This document shows, piece after piece, positions 1-7,535 of a stretch of DNA of 21,824 nt. The notes beneath the pieces were generated by a model. The model saw only the letters and a program-made list of their open reading frames with translations, was not told the DNA's origin and made no database searches. Made by a program: the position numbers and the translations under genes. Origin of the DNA: Undibacterium sp. (GTDB taxonomy: Bacteria > Pseudomonadota > Gammaproteobacteria > Burkholderiales > Burkholderiaceae); assembly GCA_014376575.1 (NCBI GenBank), contig JACMRF010000091.1:1-21824 (forward strand), written 5' to 3'. The first letter of the stretch is position 1. Every line of letters starts with the position of its first letter.

Positions 1-1
1 C

Positions 2-229
2 ATCATCGGTATAGAATTATTGGCAGCGGCGCAGGGTGTCGATTTCCATCAACCTTTGCAAACCTCGGCCAATCTGGCGACCGTGCATCAGGTCTTGCGC
101 GCGCAAGTGGCGTTCTACGATAAAGACCGTTTCTTTGCGCCGGATATAGCCGCCGCTAAAGGCTTGGTATTAAAAGGAAGCTTGAGCGCACAATGTCAGC
201 ATCTGTATCAAACTTTGTATCTCAACTAA
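2..229 (+). CDS. hutH: Histidine ammonia-lyase, C-terminal fragment
   Basis: This is the 3' end of a gene cut by the window edge; the open frame runs in from base 2 and stops at TAA 227-229. The visible ~75 residues contain [13 protein letters not shown], then [15 protein letters not shown] near the end. This is the typical HutH tail, with the helical AAQG segment and the DRxxAPDI motif. HutH removes ammonia from histidine to give urocanate, the first step of histidine degradation, using a self-formed MIO cofactor. The MIO-forming Ala-Ser-Gly lies outside the window. The identification is supported by hutD and hutI directly downstream on the same strand (14 bp to hutD), so this is probably the middle of a hut operon. 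hutU and the hut regulator are not in view and probably lie upstream. Confidence 0.9.
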   Translation: MIGIELLAAAQGVDFHQPLQTSANLATVHQVLRAQVAFYDKDRFFAPDIAAAKGLVLKGSLSAQCQHLYQTLYLN

Positions 230-243
230 TTAACGTCGATTCT

Positions 244-870
244 ATGCTTAAGTGGACGAAGCAAGACTACAAAACCATGCCTTGGAAAAACGGTGGCGGC
301 AGCACGACCGAGCTGGCGATTTTTCCGCAAGGCGCGAGCCTGGATGATTTTTTCTGGCGCTTGAGCACTGCGCAAGTCAAGACGTCCGGGCCTTTTTCGC
401 ACTTTGCGCAGATCGACCGCAGCCTGGCGATCTTGTCGGGCGAAGGCTTGATTCTACATAACCACGATGGGGATAAATTAAGAGCGAGTACGAGGCTACA
501 TCAAGATAGCCTGCCATATCGTTTTGCCGGCGAAACCCCGATTCATGCAGAGCTGAGCGGCGGCCCCGTCGTGGATCTGAACCTGATGACCAGGCGTGAC
601 GTCTGCCAGCATTTTATGCAAAGGCTCAGCTCGGGTGAGCATATTGTTGAGGCAGCCGACGCGCAACAAGTCCTGTTGTATTGCGCGGCAGGCGATGCCA
701 TGCTAGAGCCTGACTTTAGACTGCAAACGGGCGACCTGATCATGCTCGATGAAGAACACGAGCATGCAGGGATCAAGTGCAGGATCAGGGCGGAAGAGGG
801 CGCAATTTTATATTTGATGCGCATCAGTTTTTTAAACCAGGGCGAAGGCAAATATGCTGCAATGGGATAG
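244..870 (+). CDS. hutD: HutD family protein (cupin, histidine utilisation)
   Basis: A 208-residue protein opening [19 protein letters not shown], followed by [24 protein letters not shown] and [11 protein letters not shown]. These are the hallmark N-terminal motifs of the HutD/Ves cupin family (PWKNGGGxTTE). HutD accompanies hut genes in many proteobacteria; its biochemical role is unsettled and it has been proposed to modulate hut expression or intermediate levels. An in-frame ATG at 193 overlaps hutH and has an AAGGAAG sequence 12 nt upstream. I prefer ATG 244 because the family usually starts only ~10 residues before the PWKNGGG motif; neither start has a well-placed Shine-Dalgarno. The last 17 bases overlap hutI, suggesting translational coupling. 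The C-terminal tail (GEGKYAAMG) is read through the start region of hutI. Confidence 0.88.
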   Translation: MLKWTKQDYKTMPWKNGGGSTTELAIFPQGASLDDFFWRLSTAQVKTSGPFSHFAQIDRSLAILSGEGLILHNHDGDKLRASTRLHQDSLPYRFAGETPIHAELSGGPVVDLNLMTRRDVCQHFMQRLSSGEHIVEAADAQQVLLYCAAGDAMLEPDFRLQTGDLIMLDEEHEHAGIKCRIRAEEGAILYLMRISFLNQGEGKYAAMG

Positions 871-2065
871 CCTCTGGACCAATGTCCATCTTGCCACCAT
901 GGTTGCGGGCTATGGAGAAATTCGCGATGCCGCCATTGCAGTAAAAAATGGAAAAATTGCCTGGCTCGGTGCGCTTAAAGATGTACCCGCACATGAACAA
1001 ACAGTAGCGCTGCATGATGGCCAAGGCTGCTGGCTCACGCCAGGGCTGATCGATTGCCACACCCACATCGTGTATGCCGGCAACCGCAGCGACGAATTCG
1101 AAGCGCGCCTAAATGGCGTCGCCTACGAAGAAATTGCCCGTCAAGGTGGCGGTATTTTATCCACCGTGCGCGCCACCCGCGCCGCCAGCGACAAAGCCCT
1201 GATGCAAGCGAGTTTGCCGCGCGTGCGCAATCTGCTGGCGGAAGGTGTCACGACCTTGGAAATAAAATCCGGCTATGGGCTTGATCTGGTCACTGAGGCG
1301 CGTATCTTGCGCGTTGCCAGACAGATAGGGCGCGATTTTGCGGTGCGGGTCCAGACTACTTTCCTCGGTGCGCACGCTTTGCCGCCAGAATATGTCGGCA
1401 GGGCAGATGACTATATCGACCTGGTGTGCCAGCAGATGTTGCCAGCCCTGGTCGCTGAAGGCTTGGTCGATGCGGTGGATGTGTTTTGCGAGGACATCGG
1501 TTTTAGCCCCGCGCAGACTGAGCGCGTGTTTCAGGCAGCGCAAGCATTCGGCCTACCTGTCAAACTGCATGCAGAACAATTGTCTGATCAGGGCGGCGCG
1601 GCGCTGACAGCGCGTTACCATGGCCTGTCCGCAGATCATCTGGAACATCTGTCTGATGCTGGTATTGCCGCGATGGCCAAGCACGGCACGGTGGCTGTCT
1701 TGCTGCCCGGCGCGTATTATTTTTTACGCGAAACAAAATTGCCACCGCTGGGCGCCTTGCGCGCTGCCGGTGTCGCTATCGCCATCGCGACCGATTGCAA
1801 CCCCGGTACTTCACCGATGACTTCCCTGTTACTTGTGATGAATATGGCGTGCACCTTATTCAAGATGACGCCGCTAGAGGCATGGCAAGGAGTGACTTGT
1901 CACGCAGCGAAGGCCTTGGGGTTAGCATCCGAAATAGGAACATTAGAGATAGGTAAAGCGGCCGATTTTGCCTTGTGGCAGATAGAAAGGCCCGCAGATT
2001 TGGCTTATTTTATTGGTGGCAATCCTTGCCAGCAGACGGTGTTTGCGGGCCGGCCACGCGGTTAA
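854..2065 (+). CDS. hutI: Imidazolonepropionase
   Basis: A 403-residue protein of the amidohydrolase superfamily. It hydrolyses 4-imidazolone-5-propionate to N-formimino-glutamate, the third step of histidine degradation, in the cytoplasm. Visible metal-site motifs are [10 protein letters not shown] (His69, His71), KLHAEQ (His239) and ATDCNPG (Asp314). Other family signatures are [15 protein letters not shown], the substrate loop [16 protein letters not shown] and [10 protein letters not shown]. Length matches the usual ~400-420 residues and the protein looks intact. ATG 854 lies inside the 3' end of hutD (17-bp overlap) with a purine-rich GGCGAAGG just upstream. The TAA stop at 2063-2065 is followed immediately by a decayed, unrelated reading frame, so the operon seems to end here. 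No strong terminator is visible after it. Confidence 0.96.
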   Translation: MLQWDSLWTNVHLATMVAGYGEIRDAAIAVKNGKIAWLGALKDVPAHEQTVALHDGQGCWLTPGLIDCHTHIVYAGNRSDEFEARLNGVAYEEIARQGGGILSTVRATRAASDKALMQASLPRVRNLLAEGVTTLEIKSGYGLDLVTEARILRVARQIGRDFAVRVQTTFLGAHALPPEYVGRADDYIDLVCQQMLPALVAEGLVDAVDVFCEDIGFSPAQTERVFQAAQAFGLPVKLHAEQLSDQGGAALTARYHGLSADHLEHLSDAGIAAMAKHGTVAVLLPGAYYFLRETKLPPLGALRAAGVAIAIATDCNPGTSPMTSLLLVMNMACTLFKMTPLEAWQGVTCHAAKALGLASEIGTLEIGKAADFALWQIERPADLAYFIGGNPCQQTVFAGRPRG

Positions 2066-2685
2066 ATATACATTTCAGTGACGGCATCTTTTGCTCTGCT
2101 TGGAACCGCTTTTGGCGGCGGCGAAGAGTTGGCCTTTGTCGAATTTGCTCCTGGTCGCTCAGATCTATCCCCCACTTCCATTGGCAAACTGGATCATCTT
2201 ATCAAAGCGCTCAAAGAGCGATCTTCATTAAAATTGGATATTGCAGGGCGCGTTGACCCTAAAACGGATGCGGATGGGTTACGTCTGGAAAATGTCGACA
2301 GTAAAATCAAGATCTTCAAATTACGCGATTTGAAAAAGAAAAATAGCGCAATTCAAGCAGAAGAAATCAGCATTGAAGAAGCGGACCGAATAGCCTATGT
2401 TGAAGAGGTCTATCGTGTAGAAAAATTTACAAGCAGCGCAACTCGCTCGGCATTGCTAAAACCTTACCTGCAAAGGAAGCAATGGCGTTGATTTTGAATC
2501 ACACCACGGTGACGCCGGACAACCTCCGCTCTCTGGCGCAATAGCGTGCCGATGTTGTGCTTGATTATTTTGAGCAGCAGGGAGCGATCAGTAAGGATCG
2601 TCTATTTCTCGTTGCGCCGAAACTCAATGCGGACGATCTGAATGATAAGGGTTGGCCAAATAGAGTCGATTTTTCGTTGAAATAA
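2066..2685 (+). pseudogene. Remnant of a DUF748-type protein (C-terminal part only)
   Basis: From 2066 the frame reads SFALLGTAFGGGEELAFVEF, then APGRSDLSPTSIGKLDHLIK and LKLDIAGRVDPKTDADGLR. From memory, this resembles the C-terminal OmpA-like segment of large DUF748 proteins of Betaproteobacteria. At about 2428-2431 the homology changes frame: the text continues in the +1 frame as RNSLGIAKTLPAKEAMALIL, then VTPDNLRSLAQ, an in-frame TAG at 2542-2544, RADVVLDYF, ISKDRLFLVAPKLNADDL and RVDFSLK, ending at TAA 2683-2685. One frameshift plus one nonsense codon, and the loss of most of the protein's N-terminal part, make this a pseudogene. The frame-2 part alone leaves a 137-codon open frame (2078-2491), which should not be annotated as a functional gene. 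The homology begins exactly at the hutI stop, so that is the deletion breakpoint. Confidence 0.85.
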
Positions 2686-2899
2686 TGTCTATGGTTGAAC
2701 GACGTGGGTTACTACACGTATAGCAAGCGGAGCTGTGTTGGTCGATGTCGTTTTATATTACGGGTAAAACGTTGCTTTGGCGCTACTAATCGAGGTAAAG
2801 TATCTAAAAAAGAGTACAGTATTTTGAAATTAATTTTCTTAACAGTGCGGTTTTGTTTCACGCGCATTGAGCTACTTTCAGTTTGAGTTGAAAGTCATT

Positions 2900-2905
2900 T
2901 ATACT
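2900..2905 (+). promoter_or_regulatory. Candidate -10 box for the response regulator gene
   Basis: TATACT lies 82 bp upstream of the preferred regulator start. The best-placed -35 (TTTCAG at 2876-2881, 18-bp spacer) is weak. If used, transcription would begin near 2911, at the first copy of the 9-bp repeat. The rest of 2686-2899 contains a small ACGTG...CACGT dyad near 2701-2718 and nothing else that I recognise. Confidence 0.35.
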
Positions 2906-2911
2906 TTTTTG

Positions 2912-2950
2912 CATGTAACGCATGTAACGCATGTAACGCATGTAACGCAT
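2912..2950 (+). repeat. 9-bp tandem repeat CATGTAACG, four full copies plus CAT
   Basis: Four exact head-to-tail copies occupy 2912-2920, 2921-2929, 2930-2938 and 2939-2947, followed by CAT. Each unit contains ATG directly followed by TAA. All four ATGs (2913, 2922, 2931, 2940) share the frame of the ATG at 2949 that opens the long version of the regulator ORF. The array lies in the untranslated leader if translation starts at 2982. Confidence 0.95.
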
Positions 2951-2981
2951 GACAAAAAATTTTCAATCCAAAAGGATAAGC

Positions 2982-3374
2982 ATGTCAGAAAAAACTCTCA
3001 CCCACATATTGTACGTAGAAGACGATCTTGATATTCAGGCGGTTGCCCAGATTGCGCTGGAAGTTGTTGGTGGCCTTAGCCTTAAAACCTGCAGTTCAGG
3101 CGCAGAGGCATTGGCTGCCGTAGATAACGGTTTTGTTCCAGATTTACTTTTGCTTGATGTCATGATGCCCAATATGGATGGCCCTACTACCTTGGCCGGT
3201 TTACGCAAATTGGCCAATACGGTAGCTACGCCGGTCATCTTCATGACCGCTAAAGTGCAATCAAGTGAGCTCGATTTTTATACCTCTCTGGGCGCGATAG
3301 GCGTCATTGCTAAACCATTTGATCCTATGGCACTGTCTACACAAGTACGTGCGATATGGGAAAAGGTAAGTTAA
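2982..3374 (+). CDS. Single-domain response regulator (CheY-like receiver)
   Basis: A 130-residue protein that is one receiver domain and nothing else. It shows the acidic cluster VEDD (Glu13-Asp15), the phosphoacceptor in LLLLDVMMPNMDG (Asp59), the conserved Thr in FMTA (Thr89) and Lys in AKPF (Lys111), so it should be phosphorylatable. It has no output domain and must act by protein contact or as a phosphate carrier. ATG 2982 is chosen because AAAGGATAAGC supplies a well-spaced Shine-Dalgarno; the longer start at 2949 would add 11 residues translated from the repeat junction. The TAA stop (3372-3374) abuts the next gene, encoding an HPt- and receiver-containing diguanylate cyclase. The two are almost certainly co-transcribed and probably act in one phosphorelay. 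No histidine kinase lies in the window. Confidence 0.92.
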   Translation: MSEKTLTHILYVEDDLDIQAVAQIALEVVGGLSLKTCSSGAEALAAVDNGFVPDLLLLDVMMPNMDGPTTLAGLRKLANTVATPVIFMTAKVQSSELDFYTSLGAIGVIAKPFDPMALSTQVRAIWEKVS

Positions 3375-5039
3375 TTGGAGCACAATTCTGACGATAAGTT
3401 AGCTAATTTGCAGGCGGCATTACTGGCTTTGGAAGTCATGTTCACTGCAAAGCTTCCCTCCAAGCTTCAAGAAATTGAGGCTGCGTTAAGGCAATTTATC
3501 CACAACACCAATGACAGCGAGGCATTGAAGGTGCTTCATCGTTTGTTGCACACCATGGCAGGTTCTGCAGGCACGTTTGGCTTTCCTGAGATGGGTGTGC
3601 AGGCACGCGCATTTGAGGATCGGGTACAACCGCTGCTCACAGGTGGGGTCTGGAGTGATATCGAGTTAAATCAGTTTTCCAATGATCTCGGAAAATATCT
3701 GTCTTCTTCGCTGATCGTTGCGACCAGCAAGACGACGCCAACTGAATTGGACGTCGTTGATAAAAAATCTGATGATTTAATTTCTACTAAATTGATTTAT
3801 CTGGTGGACAACGACCCGACAGCAAATCGAGAGATTACGCATCAGCTTGAACATTTTTCTTATGAAGTTGTGGTGATTAAAGCGTTGGCGGAACTAGCGA
3901 ATGCGCTGTTACAAAGAACACCCGATGTTCTGGTCGTCGATCTTGGCGCTCCTGAAGAGCGATTTGCAGGTGCACGTGAGATTACGCGGATGAAACAGTC
4001 TGGACAATTGCATAGCCCGGTTATTTTTATTTCAAATTCGAGTGGTTTTGAAAGCAAACTGAGAGTGGTACGTGCCGGCGGTGATGGATATTTCACTAAA
4101 CCGATTGATATTGTCGCTTTATCGGAAAGAGTAGATGCACTGATTGCACGCTCTCAGCCCAAAGGGTATCGGATATTAATCATCGACGATGATGTTGATA
4201 CGTCTACCTATTACGGGACTGTTTTGCGTGAAGCAGGGATGAGTGCACATGTACTTAATACGCCCGAAGAAATCCTCAATGTCATGGCAAGTTTTCGACC
4301 GGAATTGATATTGATGGACGTTTATATGCCACTCTGTAATGGTGTGGAGTTGGCGAGGATGATTCGACTCGATAACGCCTACCTGGATGTTCCTATCGTT
4401 TTTCTTTCAAGTGAAAATGATCTGGCGAAACAATTAGAGGCCGCTGAAGCGGGTGCAGACGATTTTTTGACCAAGCCTATCGTACCGAGATTTTTGGTTT
4501 CCGCGCTTTCTAGCAGGGCTGAACGATATCGTTCATTAAGAGTGTTGATCATGCGTGATGGATTGACGGGCCTTTATAATCACACGGCGATAAAAGAAGA
4601 GTTAACGGCTGAAATATCGATAGCCGGTCGAAATAATAGTCCGCTAGCATTGGCAATGATCGATTTGGATAATTTCAAGCGTGTTAACGATACTTATGGG
4701 CATCCCGTTGGTGATCAGGTGCTGAGGACTTTGTCATTGTTGCTCAAACAGCGTTTGCGCAGAAGTGATGTGATAGGTCGCTACGGTGGGGAAGAGTTTG
4801 TCGTGATATTCCCGGGCACTACAGCTATCGTTGCGCGCAAAGTACTTGATCAAGTCAGACAGGCATTTTTCAAGATTCAACAATTTTCTGAGCAAGGTGA
4901 ATTTTCAGTCAGTTTTTCTGCAGGCATCGCGCAGTTAACGTTGACACAAGATACGGATGAATTATTTGATAGCGCTGATGCTGCTTTATATAGCGCTAAG
5001 CATAGCGGGAAAAATTGTATTGCTCTTTCCAGTAGCTAA
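3375..5039 (+). CDS. HPt-REC-REC-GGDEF diguanylate cyclase
   Basis: A ~554-residue cytoplasmic signalling protein. In order: an HPt domain (~20-110) with LLHTMAGSAGTFGF and candidate phospho-His59; a receiver (~138-255) with DNDP, VVDLG (Asp189) and TKP (Lys242); a second receiver (~265-385) with IIDDD, LILMDVYMP (Asp315) and TKP; and a GGDEF domain (~390-550) with the active site GGEEF at 471-475. The product should be c-di-GMP from two GTP. An inhibitory-site RxxD (Arg462-Asp465) precedes GGEEF, so product feedback is likely. No EAL domain is present. The first receiver is the more divergent (DLGAPEE in place of DxxMP) but keeps an Asp and a Lys. The start is uncertain: TTG 3375 directly follows the previous stop (TAATTG); ATG 3441 would leave a shorter N-terminus. 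Confidence 0.93.
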   Translation: MEHNSDDKLANLQAALLALEVMFTAKLPSKLQEIEAALRQFIHNTNDSEALKVLHRLLHTMAGSAGTFGFPEMGVQARAFEDRVQPLLTGGVWSDIELNQFSNDLGKYLSSSLIVATSKTTPTELDVVDKKSDDLISTKLIYLVDNDPTANREITHQLEHFSYEVVVIKALAELANALLQRTPDVLVVDLGAPEERFAGAREITRMKQSGQLHSPVIFISNSSGFESKLRVVRAGGDGYFTKPIDIVALSERVDALIARSQPKGYRILIIDDDVDTSTYYGTVLREAGMSAHVLNTPEEILNVMASFRPELILMDVYMPLCNGVELARMIRLDNAYLDVPIVFLSSENDLAKQLEAAEAGADDFLTKPIVPRFLVSALSSRAERYRSLRVLIMRDGLTGLYNHTAIKEELTAEISIAGRNNSPLALAMIDLDNFKRVNDTYGHPVGDQVLRTLSLLLKQRLRRSDVIGRYGGEEFVVIFPGTTAIVARKVLDQVRQAFFKIQQFSEQGEFSVSFSAGIAQLTLTQDTDELFDSADAALYSAKHSGKNCIALSSS

Positions 5040-5047
5040 TCTAGTAA

Positions 5048-5077
5048 AGTGTGTCCTACATCATTGCAGGACACACT
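5048..5077. terminator. Hairpin between convergent diguanylate cyclase and parC genes
   Basis: AGTGTGTCCT and AGGACACACT form a perfect 10-bp stem with a 10-nt loop. It lies between the ends of two converging genes, so a shared bidirectional terminator is likely. Neither side has a clean T run, so termination may be weak or may need another factor. Confidence 0.6.
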
Positions 5078-5093
5078 CGTTCAACATCAAATT

Positions 5094-7412
5094 TTAGAGC
5101 CGTTCAATCGCGATCGGCTTTATTTTTGATTCTAATGCTTTTCCTTTTCTTGCCCGCTTACCGATATGGATAGCCAGGCTCGTTGCGCTAAGATTGATTT
5201 CTTGTGGCTTGGCAGCACGTCCGGTACCAGAAACCTTGACCCCTTTTTGGCTGATGGCTTTGACCGAGAGCAGTTTTTCTTTTTCCTCTAGGTCCATCAA
5301 AGTGACGCCCCGTCCACCGCTCGATAGCTGCTTGATTTCCGTTAGGCCAAATACCAGCAAACGCCCTTTTTCTGACAGACATGCAATCGCGCTGGCGTCT
5401 GTGGCTACGAATGAAGGTGGCAATGGTTCATCACCATCTTCAAGCGTCATGAAGGCTTTGCCCGCCTTCATGCGGCCCGTCATGTCGGCGACGGTGGCAG
5501 TAAAGCCATAGCCAGCACTGGACGCCAGAAGCAGTATGCCTTCAGCATTGCCAGCAAAATAATGCAAGATGCGCGTGCCACTGGCGAGGTCGATCAGCGT
5601 AGTAATTGGTATGCCATCGCCACGTGCGCCGGGCAGGGCGGAGACTGGTACCGAATAGACGCGACCGTTGGAGCCAAACACCAGCATGGTATCGACTGTG
5701 CGACATTCAAAGGTGCCGTACAAGGTATCGCCTGCTTTGAAGGTGAATTGCGCCGCGTCGTGCTCATGCCCGGTGCGTGCGCGTACCCAGCCTTTTTCTG
5801 AAATTACGACGGTTACTGGTTCGTCGATGATTTTCTGTTCTGTCGATGCCCTCTGTGCTTCTTCAATAATGGTACGACGCGCATCACCATATTGTTTGGC
5901 ATCGGTTTCGATTTCCTTGATGATGCATTTTTTCATAGCGATAGGATCATCCAGTAGATCCAGCAAGCCCATTTTTTCCGTGCGCAGTTCGGCCAGCTCT
6001 TGCGCAATCTTAATCGCCTCAAGTCTGGCCAATTGACGCAAGCGAATTTCAAGAATATCTTCCGCTTGACGGTCGGACAGATTGAACGCCTGCATCAAGG
6101 CGGGTTTTGGCTCATCGGCTTCACGAATGATCTTGATGACTTTGTCGATATTGAGCAAAACCGCTTCGCGACCTTCCAGAATATGGATGCGGTCGTTAAC
6201 TTTTTTGAGCTTGTACTGGGTGCGGCGCGTCACCGTAGTGAAGCGGAAGGCAATCCATTCAGTCAAGATCTCAAGCAAGCCTTTTTGACGTGGACGTCCA
6301 TCGCCACCTATCATGACCAGATTCATCGATGCAGAAGTTTCCAGCGAGGTATGCGCCAGCAACATTTGCATGAATTCGCCCTGATCCTGATTTTTTGATT
6401 TTGGTTCCAAGACAAGTCGCACCGGTGCATCTTTGCCAGACTCATCACGAACACGATCCAGCACAGACAGAATGACTTGCTTGAGACTGATCTGTTCCGG
6501 CGAAAGAGATTTTTTGCCCATGCGTATTTTGGGATTGGTGATCTCCTCTATTTCTTCCAATATTTTCTGCGAAGAAGTGCCGGGTGGTAGCTCTGTAATC
6601 ACCGCTTGCCATTGACCGCGCGCCAACTCTTCTATCTTCCAGCAGGCACGTACTTTTAGGCTGCCGCGCCCGTTGGCGTAGATGTCGGCAATGGCCGACG
6701 CTGGAGTAATGATTTGGCCACCACCAGGAAAATCCGGCCCGGGGATGAAGGCCATCAATTCGCTATGTGTCATCGCCGGATGGCGGATTAAGGCCACCGC
6801 CGCTTTGGCAACTTCAGTCAAGTTATGCGAAGGGATTTCAGTCGCCATGCCGACGGCAATGCCGGACGCGCCATTGAGCAATACGAAAGGCAGGCGGCCA
6901 GGTAATAGCGTTGGTTCTTCGTACGAACCATCGTAGTTGGGCTGAAAATCAACGGTACCCAGATCGATTTCATCTAACAATAATTTGGAAATCGGTGTCA
7001 GGCGCGCTTCGGTATATCGCATCGCGGCGGCACCATCGCCGTCACGCGAACCGAAATTACCCTGACCATCAATCAGCGGATAACGCAGTGAGAAATTTTG
7101 CGCCATACGTACCATCGCGTCGTACACCGATTGATCGCCGTGGGGATGCAATTTACCGAGCACATCACCAACCACGGTGGCTGACTTGCGCGGTTTGGCC
7201 GCTGAGTTTAAACCCAACTCGTTCATCGAATAGAGTATGCGGCGCTGTACCGGTTTCTGACCATCGCAGACATCGGGCAACGCGCGCCCTTTGACAACCG
7301 AGATCGCGTAATCGAGATAGGCGCGTTCGGCAAAGCTGGCCAGCGTTAAAGTCTCGCCGCCATTGCCGCCACCGCTAGCCGCTTCTTCAAATAAATTTGC
7401 TTGTTCGCTCAT
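5094..7412 (-). CDS. parC: DNA topoisomerase IV subunit A
   Basis: A 772-residue type IIA topoisomerase subunit that cuts and rejoins DNA; with ParE it decatenates daughter chromosomes. Visible motifs: [53 protein letters not shown] with the catalytic Tyr133, then [18 protein letters not shown]. The C-terminal half has GyrA-like beta-pinwheel repeats, including [18 protein letters not shown], and the length suits ParC rather than the longer GyrA. At the positions of E. coli ParC Ser80 and Glu84 it carries Gln94 and Asp98, perhaps normal for the lineage. The gene follows parE on the same strand with a 123-bp gap. No strong Shine-Dalgarno precedes the ATG. Confidence 0.95.
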   Translation of the reverse strand: MSEQANLFEEAASGGGNGGETLTLASFAERAYLDYAISVVKGRALPDVCDGQKPVQRRILYSMNELGLNSAAKPRKSATVVGDVLGKLHPHGDQSVYDAMVRMAQNFSLRYPLIDGQGNFGSRDGDGAAAMRYTEARLTPISKLLLDEIDLGTVDFQPNYDGSYEEPTLLPGRLPFVLLNGASGIAVGMATEIPSHNLTEVAKAAVALIRHPAMTHSELMAFIPGPDFPGGGQIITPASAIADIYANGRGSLKVRACWKIEELARGQWQAVITELPPGTSSQKILEEIEEITNPKIRMGKKSLSPEQISLKQVILSVLDRVRDESGKDAPVRLVLEPKSKNQDQGEFMQMLLAHTSLETSASMNLVMIGGDGRPRQKGLLEILTEWIAFRFTTVTRRTQYKLKKVNDRIHILEGREAVLLNIDKVIKIIREADEPKPALMQAFNLSDRQAEDILEIRLRQLARLEAIKIAQELAELRTEKMGLLDLLDDPIAMKKCIIKEIETDAKQYGDARRTIIEEAQRASTEQKIIDEPVTVVISEKGWVRARTGHEHDAAQFTFKAGDTLYGTFECRTVDTMLVFGSNGRVYSVPVSALPGARGDGIPITTLIDLASGTRILHYFAGNAEGILLLASSAGYGFTATVADMTGRMKAGKAFMTLEDGDEPLPPSFVATDASAIACLSEKGRLLVFGLTEIKQLSSGGRGVTLMDLEEKEKLLSVKAISQKGVKVSGTGRAAKPQEINLSATSLAIHIGKRARKGKALESKIKPIAIERL

Positions 7413-7458
7413 AGTGCTTGTCGTTACTTATTAATTGGTTTGTATTCTAAAAGCGCAA

Positions 7459-7506
7459 TATCCATAAGGGTTTCAAGGCATTTTAGGCTTGAAAGGCGTA
7501 TGGATA
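7459..7506. repeat. Imperfect inverted repeat in the parE-parC gap
   Basis: TATCCAT (7459-7465) pairs with ATGGATA (7500-7506), and TTTCAAG (7471-7477) with CTTGAAA (7488-7494), giving two 7-bp stems separated by a 5x5 mismatch. It lies between the parE stop and the parC start with no following T run. It may be an intercistronic RNA structure or a leftover operator; its function is unknown. Confidence 0.5.
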
Positions 7507-7535
7507 CTGCGGTGTTTGTTTTTATTTTTAAGAAA

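Noticed and set aside
193..243. Longer hutD start at ATG 193
   Set aside because: Would overlap hutH by 37 bp and add 17 residues not typical of the family; kept only as an alternative.
1157..1543. 128-codon - strand ORF inside hutI
   Set aside because: Shadow of the hutI reading frame; hutI has full catalytic motifs on the + strand.
2695..2886. 63-codon + strand ORF after the pseudogene
   Set aside because: No Shine-Dalgarno and a Cys/Arg-rich sequence without domain features; it overlaps the regulator's probable promoter region.
2912..2950. Tandem repeat as a possible CRISPR
   Set aside because: Units are 9 bp with no spacers; a simple tandem repeat.
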